The notes: generated by a model not told the origin, from the letters alone. A stretch of DNA of 59,910 nucleotides from Franzmannia pantelleriensis (GCF_900102875.1 NZ_FNGH01000008.1:174788-234697); one strand, 5' to 3'; numbered from the stretch's first letter, positions 28,361 to 36,717 are shown. A program made the numbers and translations.

Positions 28361-28396
28361 TGTACATAGGGTGTAGATTGATATCATTATTGTATA
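28361..28396 (+). promoter_or_regulatory. AT-rich promoter/operator region of the Cry-DASH operon
   Basis: The region contains TGTACA (28361-28366), TGTAGA (28372-28377), a TATCAT -10-like box (28382-28387) and TGTATA (28391-28396). CATTATTGTATA (28385-28396) is nearly identical to CATTATTTGTATA on the gene strand at the FeS-BCP promoter. No good -35 box is present, as at that promoter. Shared light control is inferred. Confidence 0.5.
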
Positions 28397-28462
28397 GGTA
28401 TTGAGGCCCGTCTGATTCAGGCGGCCAGTCCTTGGGCACCCTGGGTGCAAGTGAGAGTGAGC

Positions 28463-28615
28463 ATGCGTCGTACCGGCGATCTGCCTATCAAGCAGTGTGA
28501 GCAGTGCCAGCGGCCTTATCGCTGGCGACGCAAGTGGGCGCGCTGCTGGAATGAGGTGCGCTACTGCAGTGAACGCTGTCGCCGTAATGCGCGACTCGCC
28601 AGGAGGCGGGCATGA
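28463..28615 (+). CDS. DUF2256 zinc-ribbon-like micro-protein
   Basis: 50-aa basic protein with the DUF2256 pattern: KQCEQCQRPYRWRRKWA, then WNEVRYCSERCRRNARLARRR. Cys12, Cys15, Cys35 and Cys39 could bind zinc. The stop overlaps the Cry-DASH start (ATGA), so it is the first gene of that operon. DUF2256 is known as a neighbour or fused domain of DASH cryptochromes, but I know of no established function. The upstream ribosome-binding site is weak (GAGAGTGAG). Confidence 0.9.
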   Translation: MRRTGDLPIKQCEQCQRPYRWRRKWARCWNEVRYCSERCRRNARLARRRA

Positions 28616-30036
28616 GCACCACGATTGTGTGGCTGCGTCACGATCTACGGGTGTCTGACAATCCGTTGTTCAGTTCACTGGAGGGCACCGCGGCCTTGGC
28701 CTGTGTCTATGTGCTGGATGCCCGTGAGCTGCGTCAATGGGCGCCTGAGCAGAGCGCTAGCCGCTGCGGTCCGGCGCGACTGCGCTTCCTGTGGCAGAGT
28801 TTGATGGCGCTACGAGGAGAATTGCTCAAGCGTGGCAGCGACCTGCTGGTGCGCATCGGTGACCCCGTCGACATCATCGCCGAGCTGGCCCTGCGGCTGC
28901 AGGCCGATCACGTTCTGGTGCGTGAAGAGCCTGGCCCTGAAGAGCGTGCTCAGCTCGAGCGCCTGACGCACTCGTTGGATCAGCGCTGCCGGCTGCAGCC
29001 GGTAGAATCGGGCATGCTGTTTGAGCGAGGACAGCTCCCCTTTGCGCTGGACGAGTTACCGTCGTCGTTTTCGGCCTTTCGACGCCGGTTGGAACACGAC
29101 TGGCAGGTAACGGATCCTCGGCCTGCCCCACTGACCCTGCCGCTGTGGCCGGATGGCGCCCCACGCGGCCTGCCTCCTCTGGATCAGGTCTGTCCGCGTG
29201 CTGCGGCATGGCGGCCGAGCGATGCCACCAGCCTAGACATGCAAGGGGGTGAAGAAGCGGCTCGTGCCAGGCTTGATCACTACCTCTGGGACAGCAACGC
29301 GGTGGCCACCTACAAGACCACCCGCAACGGCCTGCTGGGAGCTGACTTTTCGACGCGCTTCTCTCCGTGGCTCGCCCACGGCTGCTTGTCAGCGCGTCAG
29401 GTTCACGCGGAAGTGCGCGCCTGGGAGGCGGAGCACGGTGCCAATGCGTCAAGCTACTGGGTCATCTTCGAGCTGCTATGGCGTGACTACTTTTACTGGG
29501 CCGCCTGGCAGGAGGGGGCCGCACTGTTCGGTGCCGAAACGCTGCCGGCGCCCGATGCAAACCTGGTGGCATGGTGCGAGGGCAGCACCGGCGTGCCCTT
29601 CATTGACGCCGCCATGCGTGAGCTCGGCACCAGCGGCTGGCTTTCCAATCGTGCTAGACAGAACGTGGCCAGTTTTCTGGTCAAGGACCTTGGCGGCGAT
29701 TGGCGGCTAGGCGCCGCCTGGTTCGAGCACTGCCTGATCGACTACGATGCCTCCAGCAACTGGGGCAACTGGCGCTACGTGGCCGGGATTGGCCGCGATC
29801 CACGCCAGCACCGCTACTTCAATGTGCTCAAGCAGGCGCGCCACTATGATCCTCAAGGGGACTATGTGGCGCACTGGCTGCCGGCACTCCAGACGCTGCC
29901 CCAAGGGGCGTCCCGCCACCAGCCCTGGCAGGCGGCTCCCGCGCGCTTCGCGGCGCCGCTTGTCGAGCCACCGGCATGGCGTGAATGGCGCATCCCAGCG
30001 TTAGGCGGTGTCGAACCGGTAGGGCCGGATGAGTAA
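28612..30036 (+). CDS. DASH-family cryptochrome
   Basis: 474-aa FAD protein of the photolyase/cryptochrome superfamily. The N-terminal alpha/beta antenna domain begins TTIVWLRHDLRVSDNPLF. The FAD domain has the DASH-type run GWLSNRARQNVASFLVKDL, then DWRLGAAWFEHCLIDYD and SNWGNWRYVAGIGRDPRQHRYFN and YDPQGDYVAHWLP. These match Cry-DASH rather than class I CPD photolyases. Such proteins repair CPDs in single-stranded DNA and may signal. It overlaps the DUF2256 gene upstream (4 bp) and the DUF3429 gene downstream (8 bp). Confidence 0.92.
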   Translation: MSTTIVWLRHDLRVSDNPLFSSLEGTAALACVYVLDARELRQWAPEQSASRCGPARLRFLWQSLMALRGELLKRGSDLLVRIGDPVDIIAELALRLQADHVLVREEPGPEERAQLERLTHSLDQRCRLQPVESGMLFERGQLPFALDELPSSFSAFRRRLEHDWQVTDPRPAPLTLPLWPDGAPRGLPPLDQVCPRAAAWRPSDATSLDMQGGEEAARARLDHYLWDSNAVATYKTTRNGLLGADFSTRFSPWLAHGCLSARQVHAEVRAWEAEHGANASSYWVIFELLWRDYFYWAAWQEGAALFGAETLPAPDANLVAWCEGSTGVPFIDAAMRELGTSGWLSNRARQNVASFLVKDLGGDWRLGAAWFEHCLIDYDASSNWGNWRYVAGIGRDPRQHRYFNVLKQARHYDPQGDYVAHWLPALQTLPQGASRHQPWQAAPARFAAPLVEPPAWREWRIPALGGVEPVGPDE

Positions 30037-30496
30037 GGGGCGTGGGATGCAGTTGCCAACCCGATTGACCACACGGCTGGGTGCCGCCGGCCTGCTACCG
30101 TTCGCCATGACGCTGACGATGGCCTGGGTGGCACCGTCCGATTGGCAAGCCTGGGCGGTCAGTGCGTTTCTCTTCTACAGCGCGGTGATTCTGTCGTTTC
30201 TCGGCGGCGTCCAGTGGGGCGTGGCAATGAGCCTGGATGCGCCAGAGGATGCAGCGTTTGCCGCACGAATGCTGCGCAGCATGCTGCCCAGCCTGATTGC
30301 CTGGCCGGCGCTGCTGCTGTCGGATCTGGCCGCCACGGTAATCCTGCTGGCGGGATATCTGTTGATCCATGCCTATGAAAGTCAGCCTGTCAGCCGGGCG
30401 CGACTGCCAGGATGGTACCGGTCGCTGAGGCGCTCTCTGACGCTGTGCGTCGTCGGCGGACATGGGCTGATGATACTGCGTCTCGTGATGGGCTGA
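30029..30496 (+). CDS. DUF3429 membrane protein
   Basis: 155-aa protein with four or five predicted membrane helices and the DUF3429 features FYSAVILSFLGGVQWGVAM and SMLPSLIAWPALLL. Start ATG 30029 overlaps the Cry-DASH stop by 8 bp; ATG 30047 (MQLPTRL) is an alternative. DUF3429 genes occur next to photolyases in other proteobacteria, but the function is unknown. The overlap argues for co-expression with the cryptochrome. Confidence 0.85.
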   Translation: MSKGRGMQLPTRLTTRLGAAGLLPFAMTLTMAWVAPSDWQAWAVSAFLFYSAVILSFLGGVQWGVAMSLDAPEDAAFAARMLRSMLPSLIAWPALLLSDLAATVILLAGYLLIHAYESQPVSRARLPGWYRSLRRSLTLCVVGGHGLMILRLVMG

Positions 30497-30588
30497 ACGC
30501 TGGCAAACGGGGCTGGCTCCGAAGGCACTTCTGGGCGATGATCCCGGTCACAGACTGACTCATTTCGGAACTGCTGACAGGGATTGCC

Positions 30589-31902
30589 ATGCGTAAGCTT
30601 TTCTTCACTTCGCTCGTATTCACTATGCTTGCCGGCTGCCAGTCGGGTGCCCAGCTGGCACCGCCGGCTGCCGCCGACGAGTCCGATTCCCACGCCAGCG
30701 ATGTTGCAACCGATAGTGCCGTCGAATCCGACACGACTGCCTCGAGTGGCGGCGCTGCCAGCAACGACAATGGTGCCGAGCGACCCGCCAGCTTCATGGC
30801 CTGGGTCGATGACTTCCGCCGTCATGCGCGCAGCGAAGGTATCGCCAGGTCGACCCTCGATGAGGCCTTCAGCAATGTGCGCTATCAGCCACGCATCATC
30901 GAGCTCGACCGCTCGCAGCCGGAGTTCGTGCGACCCATCTGGGAGTATCTCGACACCGCGGTCTCCTCGACGCGGATCAATCAGGGCCGTGACAAGCTCG
31001 CCGAGCATCGTGACACCGCCCGAGAAATGGAGCAGCGCTATGGCGTGCCGGCCGAGATCGTGGTGGCGATCTGGGGCATCGAGAGCAACTACGGCGGCAA
31101 TTTCGGCAGCTTCTCGACCATTGATGCCCTGGCTACCCTGGGCTATGACGGCCGCCGTCAGAGCTTCGCCCGCGGCGAGCTGATGGCAGCGCTGCGTATC
31201 ATCGAGCAGGGCGATATCGCCGCCGAGCGGATGATCGGCTCGTGGGCCGGCGCCATGGGGCACACCCAGTTCATCCCTTCGAGCTTCGAGGCCTACGCCG
31301 AGGATGGCGATGGCGATGGGCGCCGTGATATCTGGGGCAGCATTCCCGACGTCATGGCGTCGACCGCCAACTACCTGGCGCGAGCCGGCTGGCAGCGCGG
31401 GCAGCCGTGGGGTGTCGAAGTCGAACTGGGCAGTGGGTTCGACTACTCCCAGGCCGACGATACCCGCCTGAGCAGCCGCCAGTGGGCCGAGCGCGGGGTG
31501 CGCCCGGTGAACGGCGGCAGCCTGCCGGACTTCAGTGACGCGGCGGTGGTGGTGCCGGCGGGCGCTAACGGGCCGGCGTTCCTGGTCGGCCCCAACTATC
31601 GGGCGATCCTGCGCTACAACAACGCCACCAGCTATGCGCTGGCGGTGGGCACCCTGGCCGATCAGATCGCCGGGCGCAGCGGCGTGGTCCAGGGGTGGCC
31701 GCGTAGCGAGCAGCCGCTGACCCGCAGCCAGGTGCGCGAGCTACAGGAGCGCCTCAACGCCGCCGGCTTCGATACCGGCACGCCGGATGGCGTGTTTGGC
31801 CCCAACACTCGCAGCGGCCTGCGCAGCTATCAGCGCGCCGAGGGGCTGGTACCGGATGGCTTTGCCACCCTCAGCCTGCTGGAGCGCCTACAGCGCCGCT
31901 AG
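30589..31902 (+). CDS. lytic murein transglycosylase, MltB family, with PG-binding domain
   Basis: 437-aa lipoprotein. Signal MRKLFFTSLVFTMLAGC with lipobox LAGC (Cys17), then a low-complexity Ser/Asp/Ala linker (about 20-65). The SLT_2/MltB domain follows, with catalytic Glu165 in IWGIESNYGG and the motif MGHTQFIPSSFEAYA. A peptidoglycan-binding-1 domain (about 368-437, QVRELQERLNAAGFDTGTPDG) ends the protein. It cleaves glycan strands from the outer-membrane side, releasing anhydro-muropeptides, which ties in with the recycling pair amgK/murU below. Confidence 0.93.
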   Translation: MRKLFFTSLVFTMLAGCQSGAQLAPPAAADESDSHASDVATDSAVESDTTASSGGAASNDNGAERPASFMAWVDDFRRHARSEGIARSTLDEAFSNVRYQPRIIELDRSQPEFVRPIWEYLDTAVSSTRINQGRDKLAEHRDTAREMEQRYGVPAEIVVAIWGIESNYGGNFGSFSTIDALATLGYDGRRQSFARGELMAALRIIEQGDIAAERMIGSWAGAMGHTQFIPSSFEAYAEDGDGDGRRDIWGSIPDVMASTANYLARAGWQRGQPWGVEVELGSGFDYSQADDTRLSSRQWAERGVRPVNGGSLPDFSDAAVVVPAGANGPAFLVGPNYRAILRYNNATSYALAVGTLADQIAGRSGVVQGWPRSEQPLTRSQVRELQERLNAAGFDTGTPDGVFGPNTRSGLRSYQRAEGLVPDGFATLSLLERLQRR

Positions 31903-32612
31903 CCAAGCCGGGCCAGTAGTGCCACCACCGCGGTCTCGACGCGCAGGATGCGCGGGCCGAGATGGATGCCCTCGCAGCCGGCCGCCAGCAGCTGTTCGAC
32001 CTCGTAGGGAATGAAGCCGCCCTCGGGGCCGACCAGCAGGGTGGCGGGTCCTTCAATGCCTCGCGGGCAGGCCGCCGGCATGCCGGGATGCGCAAGCAGC
32101 GCCCGACGCCCGGCGATCTCGTCTGCCAGACTATCTTCGACGAAGGGTTTGAAGCGTGTGGCCAGGCGCACCTCGGGAAGCACGGTGTCACGAGCCTGCT
32201 CGAGGCCCAGCACCAGATGCTGATGGATCTTGTCGGCAGCCAGCTCCGGTGACTGCCAGTAGCTCTTCTCGACGCGGCGGGTGTGCAGCAGGGTGATGCG
32301 CTTCACGCCCAGCGCGGTGACGTGCTCCAGGCTGCGCGCCAGCATGCGCGGGCGCGGCAGGGCCAGGATCAACTCGATGTCCAGTGCGGGGGGAGGCGAT
32401 TGATCGAGGGCATCACACTCGAAGCGGGCGCCCTGGTCGTCGAGTCGCGTCAAGCGGCCGCGACCGATGCCGCCGCCCAACCGCCCCAGGGTCAGTTCGT
32501 CGCCGGGGCTGGCGCGGTGCACCTCGCGCAGGTGGCGCAGGCGCCGTGGATCGTCGACATGGGCCTGGCCGTCGGACCGCCATTCGTCTTCTGCGAGCAG
32601 TATCAGGTTCAT
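31899..32612 (-). CDS. rsmE: 16S rRNA (uracil-1498-N3)-methyltransferase
   Basis: 237-aa SPOUT methyltransferase. N-terminal PUA-like domain (RRLRHLREVHRASPGDELTLG), then the knot with LLVGPEGGFIPYEVEQLLAAG and LGPRILRVETAVVALLA, signatures of RsmE. Convergent with the murein transglycosylase: the two stop codons share the palindrome CTAG (31899-31902), a 4-bp antisense overlap with no room for a terminator. Confidence 0.95.
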   Translation of the reverse strand: MNLILLAEDEWRSDGQAHVDDPRRLRHLREVHRASPGDELTLGRLGGGIGRGRLTRLDDQGARFECDALDQSPPPALDIELILALPRPRMLARSLEHVTALGVKRITLLHTRRVEKSYWQSPELAADKIHQHLVLGLEQARDTVLPEVRLATRFKPFVEDSLADEIAGRRALLAHPGMPAACPRGIEGPATLLVGPEGGFIPYEVEQLLAAGCEGIHLGPRILRVETAVVALLARLG

Positions 32613-32732
32613 CGCGTCTCTTCGTTACGGCGGGCGGACAGCCGATAGTCTACCCCAGCGTGGGCGAGTTTCGTTTGCATGGTTGGCCAGCCGGTGCACA
32701 ATACGGGCAACAATGGATAAAGGAGTAGCGCT

Positions 32733-33182
32733 GTGCGCGTGATTCGCAAGTATGCCAACCGTCGTCTCTACGATACCGAACAGAGCCGCTATGTGACCCT
32801 CGAGGACCTACGCGGGCTGATTCTCGACGAAGTGCCGTTTCGCGTCGAGGATGCCAAGAGCGGTGAGGATCTGACGCGTACCATCCTGCTCTCGATCATC
32901 ATCGAGCAGGAGCAGGCCGATGGCGAGTCGGAGGTGTTCTCCAACGACCTGTTGGAGCAGTTGATCCGCGTCTACGCCATGTCTCAGCCGCTGCCGCTGG
33001 CGCGCTATCTGGAGCAGGGCACGCGGCTGATGATGGAGCAGCAACAGCGCATGCAGGATCAATGGCAGCAGGCCATGCGCCACTCGCCGATGGAGCTGAT
33101 GCGCGAGCTGGCCGAGGAGAACATGCGCTTCTGGCAGCAGACCATCAACCAGGGGCAGGAACGCAAGGACGACGAGGAGTAA
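32733..33182 (+). CDS. phaR: polyhydroxyalkanoate synthesis regulator PhaR
   Basis: 149-aa regulator. The N-terminal DNA-binding domain MRVIRKYANRRLYDTEQSRYVTLEDL is the conserved PHB_acc_N module, followed by the accumulation-regulator region (LIRVYAMSQPLPLARYLEQGT) and a Gln/Met-rich coiled tail. It binds PHA granules and represses phasin/PHA genes. GTG start at 32733 with AGGAG 7 nt ahead; TTGCAT-N16-CACAAT (32675-32702) is a likely promoter. No phasin or PHA synthase gene is in this window, so it stands alone. Confidence 0.93.
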   Translation: MRVIRKYANRRLYDTEQSRYVTLEDLRGLILDEVPFRVEDAKSGEDLTRTILLSIIIEQEQADGESEVFSNDLLEQLIRVYAMSQPLPLARYLEQGTRLMMEQQQRMQDQWQQAMRHSPMELMRELAEENMRFWQQTINQGQERKDDEE

Positions 33183-33273
33183 TGGCGGCCGACAGGCGGC
33201 CGGGCTTTCTGGCATACTGTCGACCCGAAATTTTTCCCATCCTGCGTATCAATCTGTCGAGCAAGGTCTCTAG

Positions 33274-34560
33274 ATGAAGGTTCTGATCATCGGCGGCGGT
33301 GGCCGCGAACACGCCCTGGCCTGGAAGGTCGCCCAGTCTGCTGCGGTGGAGGGGGTCTTCGTGGCGCCCGGCAATGCCGGAACGGCCCATGAGCCCAAGC
33401 TCGAGAATGTTCCGGTGGCCGCCGACGACCTGGCCGGGCTCGAGGCCTTTGCCCGCGAGCAGGGCGTCGAGCTGACCATCGTCGGCCCCGAGGCGCCGCT
33501 GGTGGCGGGCGTGGTGGACCGTTTCCAGGCCGCTGGGCTGACCATCTTCGGCCCCACCCGGGCCGCCGCCCAGCTCGAAGGGTCCAAGTCCTTCACCAAG
33601 GACTTTCTGGCGCGTCACGCCATCCCCAGCGCTGATTACGCCACCTTTACCGAGATCGAACCGGCACTGGCCTACCTGGCCGACAAGGGCGCACCGATCG
33701 TGATCAAGGCCGACGGCCTGGCGTCCGGCAAGGGCGTGATCGTGGCCATGAACGAAGCCGAGGCCGAGGCGGCGATCCGCGACATGCTCGAGGCCAACGC
33801 CTTTGGCGATGCCGGGGCACGCGTGGTGATCGAGGAGTTTCTCGACGGCGAGGAGGCCAGTTTCATTGTCATGGTCGACGGCCGGCACGTGCTGCCGATG
33901 GCCACCAGTCAGGACCATAAGCGTGCCTACGACGGTGACACCGGCCCCAACACCGGTGGCATGGGCGCCTATTCGCCGGCCCCGGTGGTGACCCCGGCGG
34001 TTTATCAGCGCATCATGGATCAGGTGATTGTGCCCACCGTCGAGGGCATGGCCGCCGAGGGCCATCCCTATGTCGGCTTTCTGTATGCCGGCTTGATGAT
34101 CGACGCCGAGGGTAACCCCAAGGTGATCGAGTACAACTGCCGCTTCGGCGATCCTGAGACTCAGCCGATCATGCTGCGCCTGCAGTCCGACCTGGCGGCC
34201 CTGTGCCTGGCCGCCACCCGCGGTGAGCTGGACGCAGCGAACTGCGCGTGGGACCCACGCGCCGCGGTTGGCGTGGTGCTGGCGGCCGGCGGCTATCCCG
34301 GCGACTACCGCAAGGGCGATGTCATCGACGGCCTCGAGGATGCCGCGGCCACCGGCTGCAAGGTCTTCCATGCCGGCACGGCCATCAACGCCGAGGGTCG
34401 CGTGGTGACCAGCGGGGGCCGCGTACTCTGCGTCACCGCCCTGGGAGATAGCGTTTCCCAGGCGCGCGATCTGGCTTATTGTGGGGCTGCGGCCATCGAC
34501 TGGCCCGAGGTACTGCTGCGCCGCGATATTGCCCATCGGGCGATTGCCCGGGAGACGTGA
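33274..34560 (+). CDS. purD: phosphoribosylamine-glycine ligase
   Basis: 428-aa ATP-grasp enzyme of purine synthesis (PRA + glycine + ATP to GAR). N-terminal MKVLIIGGGGREHALAWKVAQS, ATP-grasp core with IVIKADGLASGKGV and DHKRAYDGDTGPNTGGMGAYSP (in segments), and a C-terminal ATP-binding loop with AGGYPGDYRKGD. Full length for the family. purH, its common partner in other bacteria, is not adjacent; a CATACT box at 33213 could be a -10 for it. Confidence 0.97.
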   Translation: MKVLIIGGGGREHALAWKVAQSAAVEGVFVAPGNAGTAHEPKLENVPVAADDLAGLEAFAREQGVELTIVGPEAPLVAGVVDRFQAAGLTIFGPTRAAAQLEGSKSFTKDFLARHAIPSADYATFTEIEPALAYLADKGAPIVIKADGLASGKGVIVAMNEAEAEAAIRDMLEANAFGDAGARVVIEEFLDGEEASFIVMVDGRHVLPMATSQDHKRAYDGDTGPNTGGMGAYSPAPVVTPAVYQRIMDQVIVPTVEGMAAEGHPYVGFLYAGLMIDAEGNPKVIEYNCRFGDPETQPIMLRLQSDLAALCLAATRGELDAANCAWDPRAAVGVVLAAGGYPGDYRKGDVIDGLEDAAATGCKVFHAGTAINAEGRVVTSGGRVLCVTALGDSVSQARDLAYCGAAAIDWPEVLLRRDIAHRAIARET

Positions 34561-34630
34561 TTGGCGTCATCCTGACACGGCTGCCTGTCGGTCTTCCCTT
34601 CGCCGCTGACAGCAACAATCGGAGAGACCC

Positions 34631-34687
34631 ATGATGTTAACAGTCATCCGGCGCCATTGCCGTCAGCCCTGCGCGGGGCGCGACTGA
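34631..34687 (+). CDS. 18-codon leader ORF coupled to prkB
   Basis: ATG 34631 follows a good ribosome-binding site (CGGAGAG, 34620-34626) and opens an 18-codon frame (MMLTVIRRHCRQPCAGRD) whose TGA overlaps the prkB ATG as TGATG. prkB itself lacks a clear Shine-Dalgarno at its start. The layout fits a translational-coupling leader peptide. It could equally be a relic of an alternative prkB start. The peptide resembles nothing I recognise. Confidence 0.45.
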   Translation: MMLTVIRRHCRQPCAGRD

Positions 34688-35559
34688 TGTCCCGCGAGTA
34701 TCCGGTGATTGCGGTGACCGGCTCGTCGGGCGCCGGGACCACCACGGTGCGGCGGACATTCGAGCGTATGTTCGCCCGTGAGGACGTGCATGCCGCCTTC
34801 GTTGACGGTGACGCCTTCCACCGCTACACCCGCGACGAGCTGGCACGGATGTTCCGGGAAGAGCCGGAACGCACCGACGAGCTGTCGCACTTCGCCGTCG
34901 AGGCCAATCTGCTTGACCGCCTCGAGGCGCTGCTGCAGGAGTATGGCGAGCAGGGTACCGGCACCTATCGGCACTATATCCACGCCGAAGACAAGCGCAT
35001 GATCGAGGGCGGCCACCAGATCGGCACCTTCACCGATTGGCAGCCGCTACCCTGCGGCACCGACCTGCTGTTTTACGAAGGGCTGCACGGCGGGCTGGTC
35101 ACCGCCGACCTGGATATCGCCCGCCACGTCGACCTGCTGGTCGGCGTGGCGCCGACCATGAACCTCGAGTGGATTCAGAAGATCGACCGTGACACCAAGC
35201 TGCGCGGCTATTCCCAGGAAGCGGTGATCGATACCATTTTGGGACGCATGCATGACTACGTGCGCTACATACAGCCGCAGTTCTCGCGTACCCATATCAA
35301 CTTCCAGCGCGTGCCTACCGTGGACACCTCCAACCCCTTCGAGGTGCAGGACATTCCCACCGACGCCGAGTCGTTCGTGGTGATCCGTTTCCGTGACCCC
35401 TCGGCGGTGGACTTTCCCTATCTGCTGGCGATGATCCAGGATGCTTTCATGAGCCGTCCGCACACCCTGGTCGTGCCCGGCTCGCGGATGCCGCTGGCCA
35501 TGGAGTTGATCCTCGCCCCACTGGTACGCCATCTGCTAGCCCAGCGGCGCTTTCGTTGA
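34687..35559 (+). CDS. prkB: phosphoribulokinase-family protein, PrkB type
   Basis: 290-aa P-loop kinase of the phosphoribulokinase/uridine kinase family: VIAVTGSSGAGTTTVRRTFERMF (Walker A) at the N-terminus, FVDGDAFHRYTR, LLFYEGLHGGLVTADLDIARHVDLLVGVAPTMNLEWIQKI (in segments). This is the proteobacterial class related to E. coli PrkB, found also in heterotrophs. ATG 34687 is chosen over an in-frame TTG at 34657. No RuBisCO or other Calvin-cycle gene is nearby, so a carbon-fixation role is unsupported. Confidence 0.88.
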   Translation: MSREYPVIAVTGSSGAGTTTVRRTFERMFAREDVHAAFVDGDAFHRYTRDELARMFREEPERTDELSHFAVEANLLDRLEALLQEYGEQGTGTYRHYIHAEDKRMIEGGHQIGTFTDWQPLPCGTDLLFYEGLHGGLVTADLDIARHVDLLVGVAPTMNLEWIQKIDRDTKLRGYSQEAVIDTILGRMHDYVRYIQPQFSRTHINFQRVPTVDTSNPFEVQDIPTDAESFVVIRFRDPSAVDFPYLLAMIQDAFMSRPHTLVVPGSRMPLAMELILAPLVRHLLAQRRFR

Positions 35560-35583
35560 CCGCATCACCCGTGAGGAGTCGTC

Positions 35584-35925
35584 ATGTCTACGCTGTTCAG
35601 CAAGATCATCGAGCGGGAAGTCCCGGCCGACATCGTCTATGAAGACGACCAGGTGCTGGCCTTTCACGACATCAATCCCCAGGCCCCGACGCATATCCTG
35701 ATCATCCCCAAGAAACCGATCGCCACGCTCAATGACCTCACCGAGGAAGATCAGGCGCTGGTAGGGCGGTTACCGCTGATCGCGGCCAAGCTGGCCAAGC
35801 AGCTTGGCTTCGCCGATGAGGGCTATCGAGTGGTGATGAACTGCAATGAAAATGGCGGCCAGACCGTCTACCATATACATATGCACCTGATGGGCGGTCG
35901 CCGCTTTACATGGCCGGCTGGCTAG
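35584..35925 (+). CDS. hinT: HIT-family purine nucleoside phosphoramidase
   Basis: 113-aa histidine-triad protein: [27 protein letters not shown] at the start and the catalytic HIHMH (His-x-His-x-His) near residue 98. It hydrolyses AMP-linked phosphoramidates and acyl/aminoacyl-AMPs. GAGGAG precedes ATG 35584, 24 nt after prkB, so it may be co-transcribed. Length is normal. Confidence 0.95.
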   Translation: MSTLFSKIIEREVPADIVYEDDQVLAFHDINPQAPTHILIIPKKPIATLNDLTEEDQALVGRLPLIAAKLAKQLGFADEGYRVVMNCNENGGQTVYHIHMHLMGGRRFTWPAG

Positions 35926-36008
35926 CTGGCGCTCTGCGAGTTTCGCGCAACCACCAAGTGCTGCGACGCATCGGTGCATACTCTTTCCACTCTAACAGCG
36001 CAGTAACG

Positions 36009-36032
36009 GACGGCCGCCTACGGGCGGCCGTC
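36009..36032 (+). terminator. terminator-like hairpin between hinT and coq7
   Basis: Perfect 10-bp stem GACGGCCGCC/GGCGGCCGTC around loop TACG. No U-run follows (TGCTGCG), so it may be a stabilising hairpin or a factor-assisted terminator. Confidence 0.55.
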
Positions 36033-36074
36033 TGCTGCGTGGCCACGTCGTTACCCGTGCCAGGAGGCGCCGCC

Positions 36075-36716
36075 ATGTCACGCCAACTCTCTTCCAGCGA
36101 TCAGTGGATCGGCCAGTTCGATCGCCTGCTGCGTACGCTGGTGCCGCATGCGGCCCAGGCGTCGCGGCCGTCGCCGGCCGGCGATCTGCCCGAGGCGTCA
36201 CTCAGCGAAGCCGAGCGTGAGCATGCGGTGGGGCTGATGCGCATCAATCATACCGGCGAGGTGTGCGCCCAGGCGCTCTATCAGGGCCAGGGGCTGACCG
36301 CCAAGCTGCCCGATACGCGCGGGCAGATGGAGCGTGCCGCGCAGGAGGAGATCGACCATCTGGCCTGGTGCGATGCTCGGCTGCAGGAGCTGGACGGCCG
36401 CACTAGCCTGCTCAATCCGCTGTTCTATGCGGCGTCGTTAGGGCTGGGTGCGCTAGCCGGTGGGGTGGGCGATCGGATCAGCCTGGGGTTCGTGGCGGCT
36501 ACCGAGGAGCAGGTCGGCAAGCACCTTGACCTCCATCTGCAAGCGCTGCCTGCGGCGGATCAGCGTTCGCGGGCGGTGCTCGAGCAGATGCGCGAGGATG
36601 AAGCGCATCACGAACGCTGGGCGCTGGAAGCCGGTGGAGCGCGGTTTCCGCTACCGGTCAAGCTGGGCATGCGCCTGGTCTCCAAGGTGATGACCCAAAG
36701 CGTCTACCGGCTGTAG
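36075..36716 (+). CDS. coq7: 2-polyprenyl-3-methyl-6-methoxy-1,4-benzoquinone monooxygenase
   Basis: 213-aa di-iron carboxylate hydroxylase of ubiquinone synthesis (C6 hydroxylation), the Coq7 form rather than UbiF. Iron-ligand helices: [41 protein letters not shown] and [13 protein letters not shown], giving the expected Glu and ExxH ligands. AGGAGG is upstream of ATG 36075; the frame is open further upstream through the hairpin, which is not coding. Convergent with the OsmC-like gene. Confidence 0.95.
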   Translation: MSRQLSSSDQWIGQFDRLLRTLVPHAAQASRPSPAGDLPEASLSEAEREHAVGLMRINHTGEVCAQALYQGQGLTAKLPDTRGQMERAAQEEIDHLAWCDARLQELDGRTSLLNPLFYAASLGLGALAGGVGDRISLGFVAATEEQVGKHLDLHLQALPAADQRSRAVLEQMREDEAHHERWALEAGGARFPLPVKLGMRLVSKVMTQSVYRL

Positions 36717-36717
36717 C

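Noticed and set aside
28612-30036. Assignment as a classical class I CPD photolyase (phrB)
   Set aside because: The C-terminal FAD-domain signatures and the adjacent DUF2256 gene fit the DASH branch better.
34687-35559. Evidence for autotrophic CO2 fixation
   Set aside because: Only a PrkB-type phosphoribulokinase is present. There is no RuBisCO, carboxysome or cbb gene in the window.
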